Shown: piece by piece, positions 23,703-34,605 of the stretch
Numbering within the stretch: position 1 is the first letter of the stretch
Layout of the letters: every line of letters begins with the position of its first letter
Assembly (NCBI GenBank): GCA_018398765.1
Contig: JAHBMJ010005412.1
Span: 377-64,376, forward strand
DNA length: 64,000 bases
Source: Chromera velia
Lineage: Eukaryota > Sar > Chromeraceae
Direction: 5' to 3'
Notes under the pieces: model-generated
Told to the model about the DNA's origin: nothing
The model's input: the letters and a program-made list of their open reading frames with translations, nothing else
Databases searched by the model: none
Translations under genes and position numbers: made by a program

Positions 23703-25858
23703 ATGGAGCCGCCCGCGTCCCTGGAATGTGCGATCTGCACAGAGTGGATGGTGCGACCGATATTTCAGTGCAAGGAGGGCCACTGCTGCTGTGTAGGCTG
23801 CAGAGAGCAGCTGAGGGGACGCCGTTGCTCCTTCTGCAACAATTCCCTTGACGTGCGCAACCGAGCTCTCGAGGCAATTGGAGAAGACCTGAAGAGCGTG
23901 TCATGCAGGTACAGGGCCCAAGGGTGCAACAAGACTGTCGAAAAGTACGCAGAGCTGAACGCACACGAGTCGAAATGCTCATTTGGGCCCTTTGTGGTCC
24001 AACAAGGAACGCAGCAGAGACGTTGTTCTGCCTCTGTGTTCGGGTTTCTTGGCTTCCTCCTGCGGTTGGCTCGGCGTTGTTCTCGCCTCCTTCTTCTTTT
24101 GATTGCCTGCGAGTATTTCCTCGGGATGCTCTCGCCCTCTTCTCCCTTCTCTCTGTCCTCCTCTATCCTTCAGAGAATCTCTGGACGCACAGACGACGCG
24201 GTCGGGGGCACTGCCAGGGGGGGCTCCTCCTTCTGGGGGGGGTTCTTGAGGAAGACTGGTGGAGGGGGTCGGAGGAAAATCTGCTGTGCGGGACTGTCGC
24301 ATTTCTTCCCCTGTCGAACGCACTGAAGATCCGTTTGTTGAACTTTGCGGCTTCGAGAGAGTATGAGGTTCTCGCTCAGGCAGTACTCACAGTCGATAGG
24401 GGCGAGAAGGGGAAGGGGGAGGGGGCAGAGGGGAAGCAGGGTATCCACGCATCCGTGTCTGATGATTTCCTGCACTCATTCAATTATTTTTCCTACTTGA
24501 AGGATCTCGTACCTCTCTTTGATCAAGCTGAGGACTCCTTCCGTCGGTTTGTGGGGGAATTGTGTGTCCAATGGGGTCCTTCGGAGTGGGGGTCTGCCTG
24601 TCGGGTCTTTGCCTCTCCTCAGCCTGAGACTGCACAGACGAGCTTTGCAATCAGAGGGAAGAAAGAGAGAAGTGGAGGAGGGCGAAAAACCGACCAAGAG
24701 AGTGCCCCCCCGGGGGATCTGTTGGTGTTTGAATTTCTTTTCGGCTCTCGTGTGACTGCCCCGTCTCTTCTGACCACCCCCCTCTTGTCAGCCGTTGCAG
24801 CAGACAGAGAAGGTATGGTTAATAGGCTGCTCCAGTGGGGTGCCCAGGTGGATGGCATGTCCACGGGGGGCGTGTTCTTTTGGGTCCCCGACTCCCCCTG
24901 GGCCCTCCATGTGGCGGCGCAGTTGCCGTCTCCCCGAATGACCCGTTTTCTCCTCGAAAAAGGGGCAAGTGTGATCAGTCGCACAGGGGACGGGCAGACG
25001 GCTCTGCACAGTTTTGCTGGAGAGGGGCGCTCTGTGGGGGGGCAGGCTGTGGAGATTTGTCAGACTCTCCTGACGGCGGGGGTTTCTGTGAACGCGCGGG
25101 ATGACGAGAGACGCTCGGCCCTCCATCTCCTGCTGTCGAGGTTCGACAGACGTCAGACTCAGGCAGAAGCAGACCAGAAAGAAGAGCTGTTGGTGAGCAT
25201 GATTATCTGGGCTCATGCGCGCACAGCGGCAGGGAAGGGGCCAGGGGAGACGGAATGTCTCGTGACCAGCAAAGACAGGGAAGGGGTAACGCCCCTCCAT
25301 TTGGCCTCTGTCTCGTCTGTCTCTCCCCCCCGTCTGTCCACCCTCCGAGTGCTCTTGGACAACCTCGGGGGGGCAGCGCGGAAGGGAAAGAGAAGGAGGG
25401 AATGCCATTGGGGGGCAAGGGGGGGAAAGACGGGAGCAGGAGGAGGATCATCAGATGAGTTGATGCGTTCCGATTGGGATCACGCGGGGTACGTTGACGT
25501 TCGTGACGCAAACGGCCGGACCCCCTTGCTGTGGACACTTCGGCGGCTTCGTTTGTTGGGCAGAGGTTGCGAGGAGGGTGTTGCGTGTGTGTCTTTGGTC
25601 AGGGCAGCAGAGATGTTGTTGAAAATGGGTGCAGACGCGACGGCAGAAGATAAGAACCAGGAGAGCCCTCTGTCCGTTGTGATGGATGAGGAGGCGGTCA
25701 GACAGGGCCCCGGAGTTCTTCTCCTGCGCAGACAGCTGCTGCAGGTAGTGAGCGCTGCCAGAGAAGAACGGAATGGGGTCGGGGGTCTTTTTTTTAATGG
25801 GGAACAAGAACAGGAGGAAGAGGTGGAGGTGGAGCTGCGTTGGAGAATTATTCAGTAG
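23703..25858 (+). CDS. SIAH-like RING protein with C-terminal ankyrin repeats
   Basis: ATG at 23703. Residues 9-45 form a RING finger (CAIC...C-x3-H-x2-C-x2-C...CSFC), followed by a SIAH/TRAF-type zinc finger (C-x6-C...H-x3-C, residues 70-95). This predicts a ubiquitin E3 ligase. The frame then changes. A candidate intron at 23997-24328 (TTTGTG|GTCC to ACTGAAG) has the right length to join CSFGPFV to IRLLNFAASREYEVLAQ. The unspliced alternative would give a membrane-like stretch and a stop at 24326. The rest has about five or six ankyrin-like units (TPLLSAVAADREGMVNRLLQ, TALHSFAGEG, SALHLLLSRF, TPLHLASVSS, NGRTPLLWTLRR with AAEMLLKMGADAT) and an acidic tail ending at 25858. SIAH proteins normally carry a substrate-binding domain here, so ankyrin repeats as the substrate arm would be unusual. 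The splice model is inference. Confidence 0.78.
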
Positions 25859-27477
25859 AACTAGCTTGAGAGCAAAAAACGAAGGAGAGAAAGGAGGCAA
25901 CTTGAAGAAAATGGTTGTGGAAAGGGGTTTTGTGACTGATTCATTTACGAAGCGGTTGGGACTCTTAATTTGAGAATATTTGAGAAACTCGTTCTCATAT
26001 TTCGACCTAGATTTCGACACGCTTATTAATTCGTAGCTTCTGCATGCTTCTGTTTTCTCCTCTTTTGAATCCTAGTTTGAAATAGCCTTGAATCTGTTTT
26101 TCGAAGTCTCTTCATATCTCTACTTTAGGGAATCAAACTGGACCAAAATTTACTATCATAAAGGATCAGTGACTCTCTAACTGAGAAAAACTCAAATTTC
26201 AAGAAATAGAATAACTTGAATGATGGAACAGGACACTTTTGGCCCAGTTTGGGGGAGTCAAGACTAGAGTGAAGAAAATGTAAATTGTATAAGCACGGTA
26301 AAGCCTAGGGTAAAGCTAGGACCACGCAGTTAAAGAGTAATATACTACTCATATAGTACTCAGTAGTACAGCTAGTATTAGAGCTAGTAAGTTACCTAGT
26401 GGAGCATTGACTTAAAGTTTATTCCTAGCGTCTGGCCTATACGTCTTTCGTCTCTTCTTTCTGTCCTGGTTACTGCTCTCGCTGCTAGCTCTCTCTCTCA
26501 TGTGACCTCATACTTGATGCTCCTCCATCCGAATGCCTTCTTCGGCATTTGCTAAGTACTTCCTACCCCTCAGTCATGACCAGCGCACTGTCTACTCCTC
26601 CTTCCTCCCAGCCCTCCCCCTGCACCCCTCTGGTCCCCCGAATGCACGCGCTTGCCGCTTTCAGGTAGGCAATCTGCAGTCGGGCTCGGATCTGGCCGCA
26701 CGTCTTACTCATGTGTTGCCCCCATTTCTTATTGAATCGCTCTGTCACCCTCTTCAAGAACATCTTTGCCTCCCCCTCCATCGTCCCGTCGACCGCACTC
26801 ACGAGTAGGGTGAAGTTGCACCCTCCGTCTGCGCTTGCCTGCCCATGTTTCCTCTTCTTTTCTTCTGCTGCTGCTTTAAAGGCTTAAGTCCAGGTCACCT
26901 TCTCCCTCGAGGCGGCGTGTGGGTTTATCACCCTGGTATCGAAAATTGCCAGCCTCTATGGAGCACCTAGTAAGTTACACTTCTTATGAAAGTTATGCAT
27001 GCTTATGCTGGGACCTTACGGCTGGCTAGACAGCTCGCTAGACGGCTAGCTAGACGGCTGGTCCGAGTCTTTACCTAATGCTTAGGAGTAGCCTCTCCAA
27101 CTAGGCTTAAAATAGGCCGGATAGGATTTATGTCCGGAGGATTGCTTAAAGGAGAAAAAATTTATTGCCGCAGTGCATGGTGTTCACACTCTAGCTAGCA
27201 TTTACCTCAATATTTACATCAGTCTAGCAGCCTGTCTAGGCATAAATTCTGTAGGCTGTACCAGCCGCTGTAGTAGGCTCAGTGTAGCGTATTACAGCAC
27301 AGACCTAAGCATAGATTGTAGCGATAGTTACTCGGATAGCATACCACGACCTAGCATGCGACTCGGACTGACTTATAATAATACATCTTTATTTGGAATC
27401 CTTTTATCAATGCAAGTGTTGGTTGATATTCAAGTAACATGGTTGAACAGAATCTAAAAGTGACCGCAACTCCGCGA
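25859..27477. other. AT-rich intergenic region with CTAG-rich stretches
   Basis: Contains many CTAG, TAGTA and AGCTAG motifs at 26290-26420 and 27010-27350 and one retroelement relic at about 26563-26820. Otherwise no coding signal. Confidence 0.6.
26563..26820 (-). pseudogene. Retroelement-derived coding relic
   Basis: A minus-strand open frame without its own ATG near the start encodes [22 protein letters not shown] and [19 protein letters not shown]. From memory, the pattern 'KKWG...RARL.IA...A...C.RG.R' resembles a conserved tail of algal and invertebrate retroelement polyproteins. The surrounding sequence is AT-rich and has no other parts of an element, so this is taken as a relic. Confidence 0.35.
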
Positions 27478-29804
27478 TCACGAAACATCAACTCTTCGAC
27501 GCCACTTCTCTCGATACGAAGGAATGGCACCAGCAGCTGTAAAGTTCAAATAGTATTCGTCGCACGGTTTTTGAGCCCTGCAGAGAAAGGTCAGAAAAAC
27601 GACATGAACACTACTTATCTTCACAGTTCTGCCGTGTTGTTGCATGGATGTCCGATACTTTCTGGAAATGCACTCTGCGCCCACACTCCGCTCACAGCAT
27701 TTACGGAAGATAGTGCTTCCTTCCTTCCTTCCTTCCTGAGAGACTGACTGACTGACTGACCTGTGCCCGCCCGGAGCGTAGGGGCTGAAGACTCCGTGTT
27801 TGTACACTTCTCCGACCATGCCCAGCGCCTGCTCCGTGCTGGGCTGCATGCACAAACTCGGAGGGAGGGAGGGAGGGTGACATGAATAGTCAGTTTAGTT
27901 GTCTGTCTTTGCAACCGGTTGTGTTTGTGTGAAACCGAACGCACCGACAAATTAATTGGATGGATTCCCATTTTTTGCTCTGTGGATGTTCCGTGCCATT
28001 CATCAATTTATCCATCCATGATTTCTTTCTTCCTGCATTTCTCTTCAAATGAAAGAGAAAAAAAAGTGGAGAACGAGATGCGCAGCCAACCCCCCCCCCC
28101 CCCNCCCCCCCCACACACACACACAGAGGGAGAGCTCTGTCTGTCTGGACAGTCAGGAAGGGTCCTCCTTCCCTTCCCTTCCCTTCCCCCCTCCTCCGTG
28201 CCTGCCCACCCACCTGTGCTCTGAAGTTGGTTTGTGCGATGGTGGTGTCATCCAGCGGGGGTTCATCGTCGTCTGTCCCGAGTCCCGGCAGGGGTTTGTA
28301 CTTCATCAGCTTGTACGTCTCGATCAGACCCAGGTCTTGGAGCATCTCCAAATTCTGCAATTAAGCATTTACTTGCATACATTTATGTTTATACAGAATT
28401 CTGCATGCATGCACAGGTCTTGGAGCATCTCTAAATTCTGCAACGATGCATGAGGGAAGAGACCGGATAGAGAGATACAGATGCATGCATGCACACCAAA
28501 ATGATGGATGGTATGTATGAATGTACGTACGGATGCATTGAAACAAAACAATGGGGGATTCACATGCAGTGGCGGCATCATCGAATTGCTTTGAGGCATC
28601 TGCGAGTCCCGAGATGCTGGAGAAACGTTTATGCTGCAAGCCTAAGGACTAAAACTCTCCATCCCTCACTCACTCCCTCACTGACTGACTCCAGTGCAAT
28701 CAGGTCCAGGTCTCCACGCGTGAAGCCTATCTTCTAGAATAATAAAAACAAGGTGCGAAAGGAGAACTGACTGACTCCAGTGAAATCAGGTCCAGGTCTC
28801 CACGCGTGAAGCCAGGTATTCCAGATGTGAGGCCACACGGGTCTCCTCGCAACCTTCCGGTAGGTGGCCAGGACGTTCCGCTCGTAGGCCTGCAGCACTC
28901 GGGGCCCGTCGTGGAACCTCCGGATGGCCCACATGATGCTGTCGGACTCCCAGCGCTTGAAGGCACCGTACATCTGCATACAATCAACCACTCACTCACT
29001 CACTCACTCACACACACACACACACACACTCGCACGGACACGTGCGCGATCGCGCAAATGTACACGTGTACACGGACCAAACAACAGAAAGGGAAGCAAA
29101 AAAACAAAAAGATCCAAAAACCTCTGTAGCGCCCCCTTTCTCGCGCTTCCACAAATTTGCATGCAGAAATCACACACGAGCTCAGTCACTGTCCATCGTT
29201 CCGTCTGACCAGCCCCGTACCCCTCTGATCGAAATGACTGACCTACCTACCTGTCTATTGCACTCGACTGCGAAGGCGGCCTTCAGTTGTCTGTCCAGTT
29301 TGGGATTCCAGAGAAGCCGCGGAGTTTTTGCTCGGACCTTCACCCCCATGTCGACCTCTATGCTTGTGAAGCTGCATCACACCCACACAAGAAGCCTTTT
29401 TTTGCATGTATGGATGGATGGTGTCCCAGATGGGTACGTACGTACACAAAGAAATGAACATGCATCTATGATTAATCACCCCCCCTTCGTTGAGAGACAC
29501 ACAAAGAAAGGAAGAAACACTTCAGATCAAATGACAATGAAAGAAAGAAAGAAAGAAAGACTTAAGATCAGACGACAGTGGGGGCGGGGACTCGAGAGGG
29601 GACGACCAGGGGGCATGCAAGAGAGCAACTGAATGATGGAAGAGGAAACAACAGTCCCTCCATCAGCCAACGAAAGAGAGAGAGAGAACATACGTATCGA
29701 TAAAAGAAACGACGGCCAACCGACGGACTTTTGGAGAAAGTCCTGCAGATGAAAGAGACTCGACCAATGCCTCTCGTCTCGTCCCCAAAAGTGCTCCTGC
29801 GAGG

Positions 29805-29840
<36 letters not shown>

Positions 29841-29912
29841 AGAGAGAGAAAGACATACACACACAGACACACATAAAGACACACAAAAGACACACGCACG
29901 CACGCACACACA

Positions 29913-29964
<52 letters not shown>

Positions 29965-31883
29965 AACGGAAAAACAAACAGAAAAGGGAGGGAAAGAAAA
30001 AAAGAAGCGGACTACAACTCTTACCGAAAGGCTAGCCGAAAGGAGAACGTGCAGGATTGACATCCGAGATGAATTCACGCACACATTCAAGCGCCGACAA
30101 AGAGAGAGAGAGAGAGAGAGAGCCCAAGCAAGAGACAGACAGGCAGAGCCACCTACCTCCACTACCGAGGTGGCAGAGAGGGTTCCTGAGATGTCCAGCT
30201 CGAAACGGTCCATAAATCCCTTTCCGAGAACCTTGGAAATACCACGAATATAAGGTTTCGAAACTTTGAAACGAATTTTCGCTTTCCGGGGCCCGTCTCC
30301 TCCATCGGTGTCCTTCTTCTCTTCCTCTTCTCTCCACGCTTCCACGAGACAGAGAGGCGAAGAGAGCTGAAAGTCCAAGACGGAGTCCACAAAGAACGTC
30401 AACTTGCGACCTGTGTTAAGCAGATACTTGGCAACCAACCCTTGTTTCTGCATTTCAACGAAAAAAGACGACACATACACACACACACACATACATATGT
30501 ACATACCCATACACATACATACATACACCACACACACACACACACACACACACACGGGGCGAGGGAGAGAGAGAGAGAGAGAGGCCGCCCGTACACAAAA
30601 TGAAAGAGAGAGAGACCATTTGAGAAAGGACTGAGAAAGAAAGAGAGAGTCCTCAAGGACCTTTGTGTAAGGAACAAAACAGGGAAATAAATAAGGAGAG
30701 GCAGACTGGTCATGGTTTCTTTTCTTTTTTTTTCTTTTCCTTTCACGAACATCCACTTCCTGTTCTTAGTCTCGCAGGACCGGTGTGTCGACCATACGAA
30801 TACAGATTGACCATACGAATACAAATTGGCAGACAGATTGGCACTACTTTGTTCCTCCTCCTTTCTTTCAGACAGGCAGACAAACAAGAGAAGAGCAGAC
30901 AAAAGCGGAACCTCCTCACCGCCCTACCTCAGAAGGCAATTAGAATTCAAAGTCCTCTGTCCCCTCTCTTCTCTCGAATGAACAAACAAAAAGACAGACA
31001 TCTAAACAGACAAACAGACAGACAGAAGGACAGACAGAAGGACAGACCTCAGAAGGCAATTGGAATTCAAAGTCCTCTGTCCCCTCTGTTTCCTGCAGGG
31101 TCACTTGTCTCAAAAGTTCGTCCTTCTCCATCTCCACCTGCCCTCTCTCTTCGCTCCTCTTGCGCAGCAGCCTGCACAGCATTCATTGCAAGCATGGGGC
31201 AGAAAGAGAAAGAATCGATTCATTCATTCGTCTCATCATCTCAGAAGAAGAATTGAGCAACATCTTGAGCGCGAACCGTCTCAAAAGAAACAAACAATTG
31301 ACTCACCGACTTAGAGGACAAACAGGCACACACACACACACACACACACACACAGGGGGGGTAGGGGAAAGCCGACTGACTGAGTGACAAACCTACCCAC
31401 CCACCTAAGTGCACTCTGGGTGTCACTCTCGCTGATATGGGATCCCAACGCGTCTGCATCCATTTTCTTTCATACAGAATTCTTTCATACATTTTTCTTT
31501 GGATGTAAAAAGAATTCTGTATGAAAGAAAATACATGCGCTGATATGGGATCCCAACGCGTCTGCATCATCACACAGGGCACCCCTCATCCATCCATCCA
31601 TCCATCCATTCATTTATTTATTCATTGGCTTGTTTTTCCTCATTCATCTTCCTTTCTCTCGAGCAGAAAAACAATAACAGTCATTGAGCACGAAGAACAG
31701 TAACATTCATCGAGCAGAAGAACAACAACAGTCATTTGCTTGCGTTAGAGGCTGTGCGGGACCATAGCGAGTTTACACCATCCATCGCTCCATTCCATTC
31801 CTTTTTTTTTAATTTGAAGAGGCAGGGAAACATTGTAGCTCACAAGAATGAAGTAGTGCCGACACACGCACCTTCACATTCAC

Positions 31884-31915
<32 letters not shown>

Positions 31916-32128
31916 GCGCGCGAGAGAGAGAGTGAGAAAGAGAGTAGGAACAGAGGGAACGAAGAGATCAGAGCTCTCTGCCAATAAGGAAAACTCCCCT
32001 AATCACCCTGCCTGCGCAGACAGAGACGCAGACACGGACGCAGACGCAGACGCACAAACACACACGTGTACACGCAGACACACGCACATACAAGCAAACC
32101 CGCTCATACAAACAACCACGGACGCACG

Positions 32129-32165
<37 letters not shown>

Positions 32166-32188
32166 ACAACACACACACACACACGAAC

Positions 32189-32223
<35 letters not shown>

Positions 32224-32912
32224 CTCGTGCGAAGTAGTCCCTGACGTCTGTAGGGATGCGCTCGTTCTCGAGGTCCAGCCTCGTCAAGTACTGGGGGAAG
32301 AAGAAGCCTTCCACGACTCGTGAGGGGTCGCGGAACCACTCAGCCACTCTCTCGTAAGGCTCGCGTATCCGAAACGCCTGCAGAGAGAATTGAGAGAGAT
32401 ACACCGATTGATTGATTGATTCCCTCTTCCCTCTCGACTCTCCTTTCGCGTGGGTGAAGAAAACAGACCGAACGAACAGGGGGCAAGACGGGAGGAGGGA
32501 GGGAAAAGAGAGGAGAAAATGGGAGTGCTGGCCATCCGGTCGGCTCCTTTCTCCCTCTCTCTCGACTGAACTCTTCTTCCATTTCATCGTCTTCCTCTGC
32601 GCGGTCTCCCCTCTCCCTCCCCTATGTGTGGCCACTCAACTCATGCATCATCATACGGGAAGGGAACAGAAGGGTCCCGAAAGAAAATAAATGCATCATC
32701 ATACGGGAAGGGAACAGAAGGGTCCCGAAAGAAAATAAATGCATCATCATACGGGAAGGGAACAGAAGGGCCCCGAAAGAAAAATAAAAGGACGGCGCGG
32801 TACGTGAGGGAAGAAAAGAGAAAAGAAGAAGGAAGAGGAAGGACAGGAACAAAGCGGAAAGGAAGGTCCGGGAAAGGAAGAGCAGGAAGAGAGGAGTGGG
32901 GTCTCTCCTGAA

Positions 32913-32960
<48 letters not shown>

Positions 32961-33412
32961 ACGCGCGCGCGCGCGTGCGCGTTTGTGCGTGTGTGTGTCG
33001 TATGTCTGCCTATCTGTACTACTCCGCTGACCGCACCCCCGCCCACCCCCTCACCGACCCTTGTGAAGTTTGCCCTCCACGTCAGGGCGTGTTTTTGCTT
33101 CTTCGTCTCTTCTGTCCAGAGTACGTCCATGCCCGGCCCCGACCCGTACGTCTCCTCTATGGCCCCCACCCCCAAGCGAGACCGGCATCCTCTATTCTCC
33201 TCTCTCCTTCTGCTGCCGTCTGTCCTGAAGAGATTTTGGAAGGCCAGATACGGACCTGTCTCCCTCTCTGTGCCTCCCCCCCTCTGTCTCCGTCTCACGC
33301 AGGAACGATGCAGTGCCTCTCTGCTACTGTCTCTTCCCCCACTACCCTTGTCTGACGCAAGCAGAAAGACCAGACAGCAGATCAGCACAGGGCACCTCAT
33401 TCCTCTTCTCAT
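27478..33412 (-). CDS. Putative plastid-targeted protein with DUF1997-like pattern
   Basis: ATG at 33412 opens a signal peptide ([20 protein letters not shown]) and an Arg/Ser-rich stretch, a bipartite leader typical of complex plastids. Exons: 33059-33412, 32224-32377 ([20 protein letters not shown]), 31405-31453, 31048-31171, 30157-30447 ([17 protein letters not shown]), about 29257-29371 ([20 protein letters not shown]), 28776-28973 ([10 protein letters not shown]), 28214-28354, 27761-27843 and 27478-27577 (ends KWRRRVDVS-stop). Phases agree at most joins; the 30157/29371 join needs another boundary. The order 'PxERVxEWFxDPxRV ... FELDISG ... VDMGVKV ... W' resembles the DUF1997 family of cyanobacteria and plastids, whose biochemical role I do not know. 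About 530 residues. Four of its exon edges are duplicated (separate entries). Confidence 0.6.
28090..28112. other. Poly-C run with single N
   Basis: Homopolymer with one N at about 28104; an assembly uncertainty inside an intron. Confidence 0.8.
28331..28443 (-). repeat. 30-bp exon-start duplication around 53-bp insert
   Basis: CAGGTCTTGGAGCATCTCCA plus 10 bp at 28331-28360 recurs with one mismatch at 28414-28443. The insert 28361-28413 contains TTTATACAGAATTC. On the coding strand the repeat is acceptor TTGCAG plus the exon start AATTTGGAGATGCTCC. Confidence 0.92.
28681..28813 (-). repeat. 47-bp exon-end duplication around 39-bp insert
   Basis: CTGACTGACTCCAGTG...GTGAAGCC at 28681-28727 recurs at 28767-28813 with one mismatch. 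On the coding strand the repeat holds the exon end CCTGGACCTGATTTCACTGG and its GTCAGTCAG donor. Confidence 0.92.
29804..29958. repeat. (CA)n/(GA)n microsatellites
   Basis: Two CA-then-GA blocks in an intron of the putative plastid-protein gene. Confidence 0.95.
30926..31087 (-). repeat. 42-bp exon-end duplication around 78-bp insert
   Basis: ACCTCAGAAGGCAATTAGAA plus 22 bp at 30926-30967 recurs at 31046-31087 with one mismatch. The insert holds AAACAAAAAGACAGAC and CAGA repeats. On the coding strand the repeat is an exon end ([10 protein letters not shown]) and its donor GAG|GT. Confidence 0.92.
31430..31568 (-). mobile_element. 77-bp hairpin insert with 31-bp exon-start duplication
   Basis: CGCTGATATGGGATCCCAAC plus 11 bp at 31430-31460 is repeated exactly at 31538-31568. 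The insert 31461-31537 is itself an inverted repeat: it starts CATTTTCTTTCATACAGAAT and ends with AAGAATTCTGTATGAAAGAA plus AATACATG. On the coding strand the duplicated piece is acceptor GATGCAG and exon start ACGCGTTGGGATCCC. Confidence 0.93.
32008..32223. repeat. (CA)n-rich microsatellite block
   Basis: CA and CGCA repeats abutting the donor of the exon 32224-32377 (GCACGAG|GTTTGTGTG). Confidence 0.95.
32644..32787. repeat. 48-bp minisatellite, 3 copies
   Basis: Three nearly identical 48-bp units (TGCATCATCATACGGGAAGG...) in tandem inside the first intron of the putative plastid-protein gene. Confidence 0.95.
32914..32990. repeat. (GT)n/(GC)n microsatellite
   Basis: GT run with a central alternating CG block, in the first intron of the same gene. 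Confidence 0.95.
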
Positions 33413-34080
33413 CCTCCTCTTGTTTTTTGACTCGGAATGGGAAGAAACGGGGGCAAACTAATGCTTCAGAGAGGCCTCAACGTGTCCCTCAGTCGCAGTG
33501 AACAAGAAATAAGGGAATGGCGGAACGAGGACAAGGAGACGGCACGTCGTTAAGGAGAGCAGGAGACACGCGCGAAAGGAAAAAAAAAGGCGCAAGAATC
33601 AAAACGTCCACACAGTCGCGTTGCACCTCTCACTGATCTCAAGCGACTCCACAGTATTATGTCTTGTATGCACTGCGAGACAATTAAATTGGGGCAAAGC
33701 AAAAGTGGGCAACGACTCCGTTGTTATCTGTTGTTTGTGTTTTGGCGACTTTTTCGCTTTCATGCGGGGGGGCGCAATGGGGGCGCATTACTTTGACTCT
33801 TGATGCTCCTGGGGAGCATGCCGTGGCCCCGGTGAAGGGGGAATATCGGGGGTCCCGGATAATCCCGGATGAACAACTTATAACTAAAAATTAACTAAAA
33901 TTAACTAGAAAACTAGCTGGTTTAAAATAGTCACTCATAGTTATAGTGAATCGGTCACCAAACTCTCTAGAGTGCATGTCCTTTATCTTTTAGCTCGTCT
34001 TTTAGTTTTTAAAGTTAATTTCTTTTTTTTTTCTTAGTGCTTTTAAAAGAAAGAAAAAAATGATTGAATGATGCATTATA
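33413..34080. other. Upstream region, no gene seen
   Basis: The part next to 33412 is probably the promoter of the putative plastid-protein gene. The part after 33850 is AT-rich with ACTAAAATTAACTAG-type repeats, up to the target site of the LTR element. Confidence 0.45.
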
Positions 34081-34085
34081 TCTGG

Positions 34086-34343
34086 TGTTACGGACCTTTG
34101 GACCTAGGCTCGATTTGGTCCTTAGAGTAATACAGAAAATTGGTAGCATTAAATACACACTGTAATACAAAGGCATGCATGTCTGTATCTCAGCCTTTGC
34201 AATACAGATTGATTGAGCCTGTTAGAAGGACCGAGTCTTTCTTGATCGATAGAGAAGGCTCTTGTGTGTCTGACAGATTCTCTATATGTAGAACTTGTGT
34301 GTGTGAGTTGATTCTTAAGTTCTAGAGAGCTTAAACTAGAACA
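34086..34343 (+). repeat. 5' LTR
   Basis: 258 bp, starts TGTTACGGACCTTTGG and ends AAACTAGAACA. It differs from the 3' LTR at about 12 sites by eye, with no indels. Confidence 0.96.
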
Positions 34344-34344
34344 T

Positions 34345-34357
34345 TGGTCAGCAGAGC
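34345..34357 (+). other. Putative primer binding site
   Basis: TGGTCAGCAGAGC lies one base after the 5' LTR. It equals the usual initiator-tRNA-Met site TGGTAGCAGAGC with one extra C. Confidence 0.6.
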
Positions 34358-34605
34358 TTCTGGTTGTGACCGGGGAAGACAAAATTCCCATAAGGAGCGG
34401 GTCGGGGTACAGGCTGTCAAAGGCGGGGGAGAGTTCTCCACCATCGATCCCCTCTGTACATCCTTGGGCAGAATCTCTCAACTTCAGTTCTGTTCCGTCT
34501 GTCGGCTCTCTGTTTTTGCCCATCCACAGTATCCGAGATTCCTCCAGCAAATCAGACTCAGTCCCATCCGATCCAGATTCCGAGCTACAGTAGCAGCAAG
34601 CAGAC

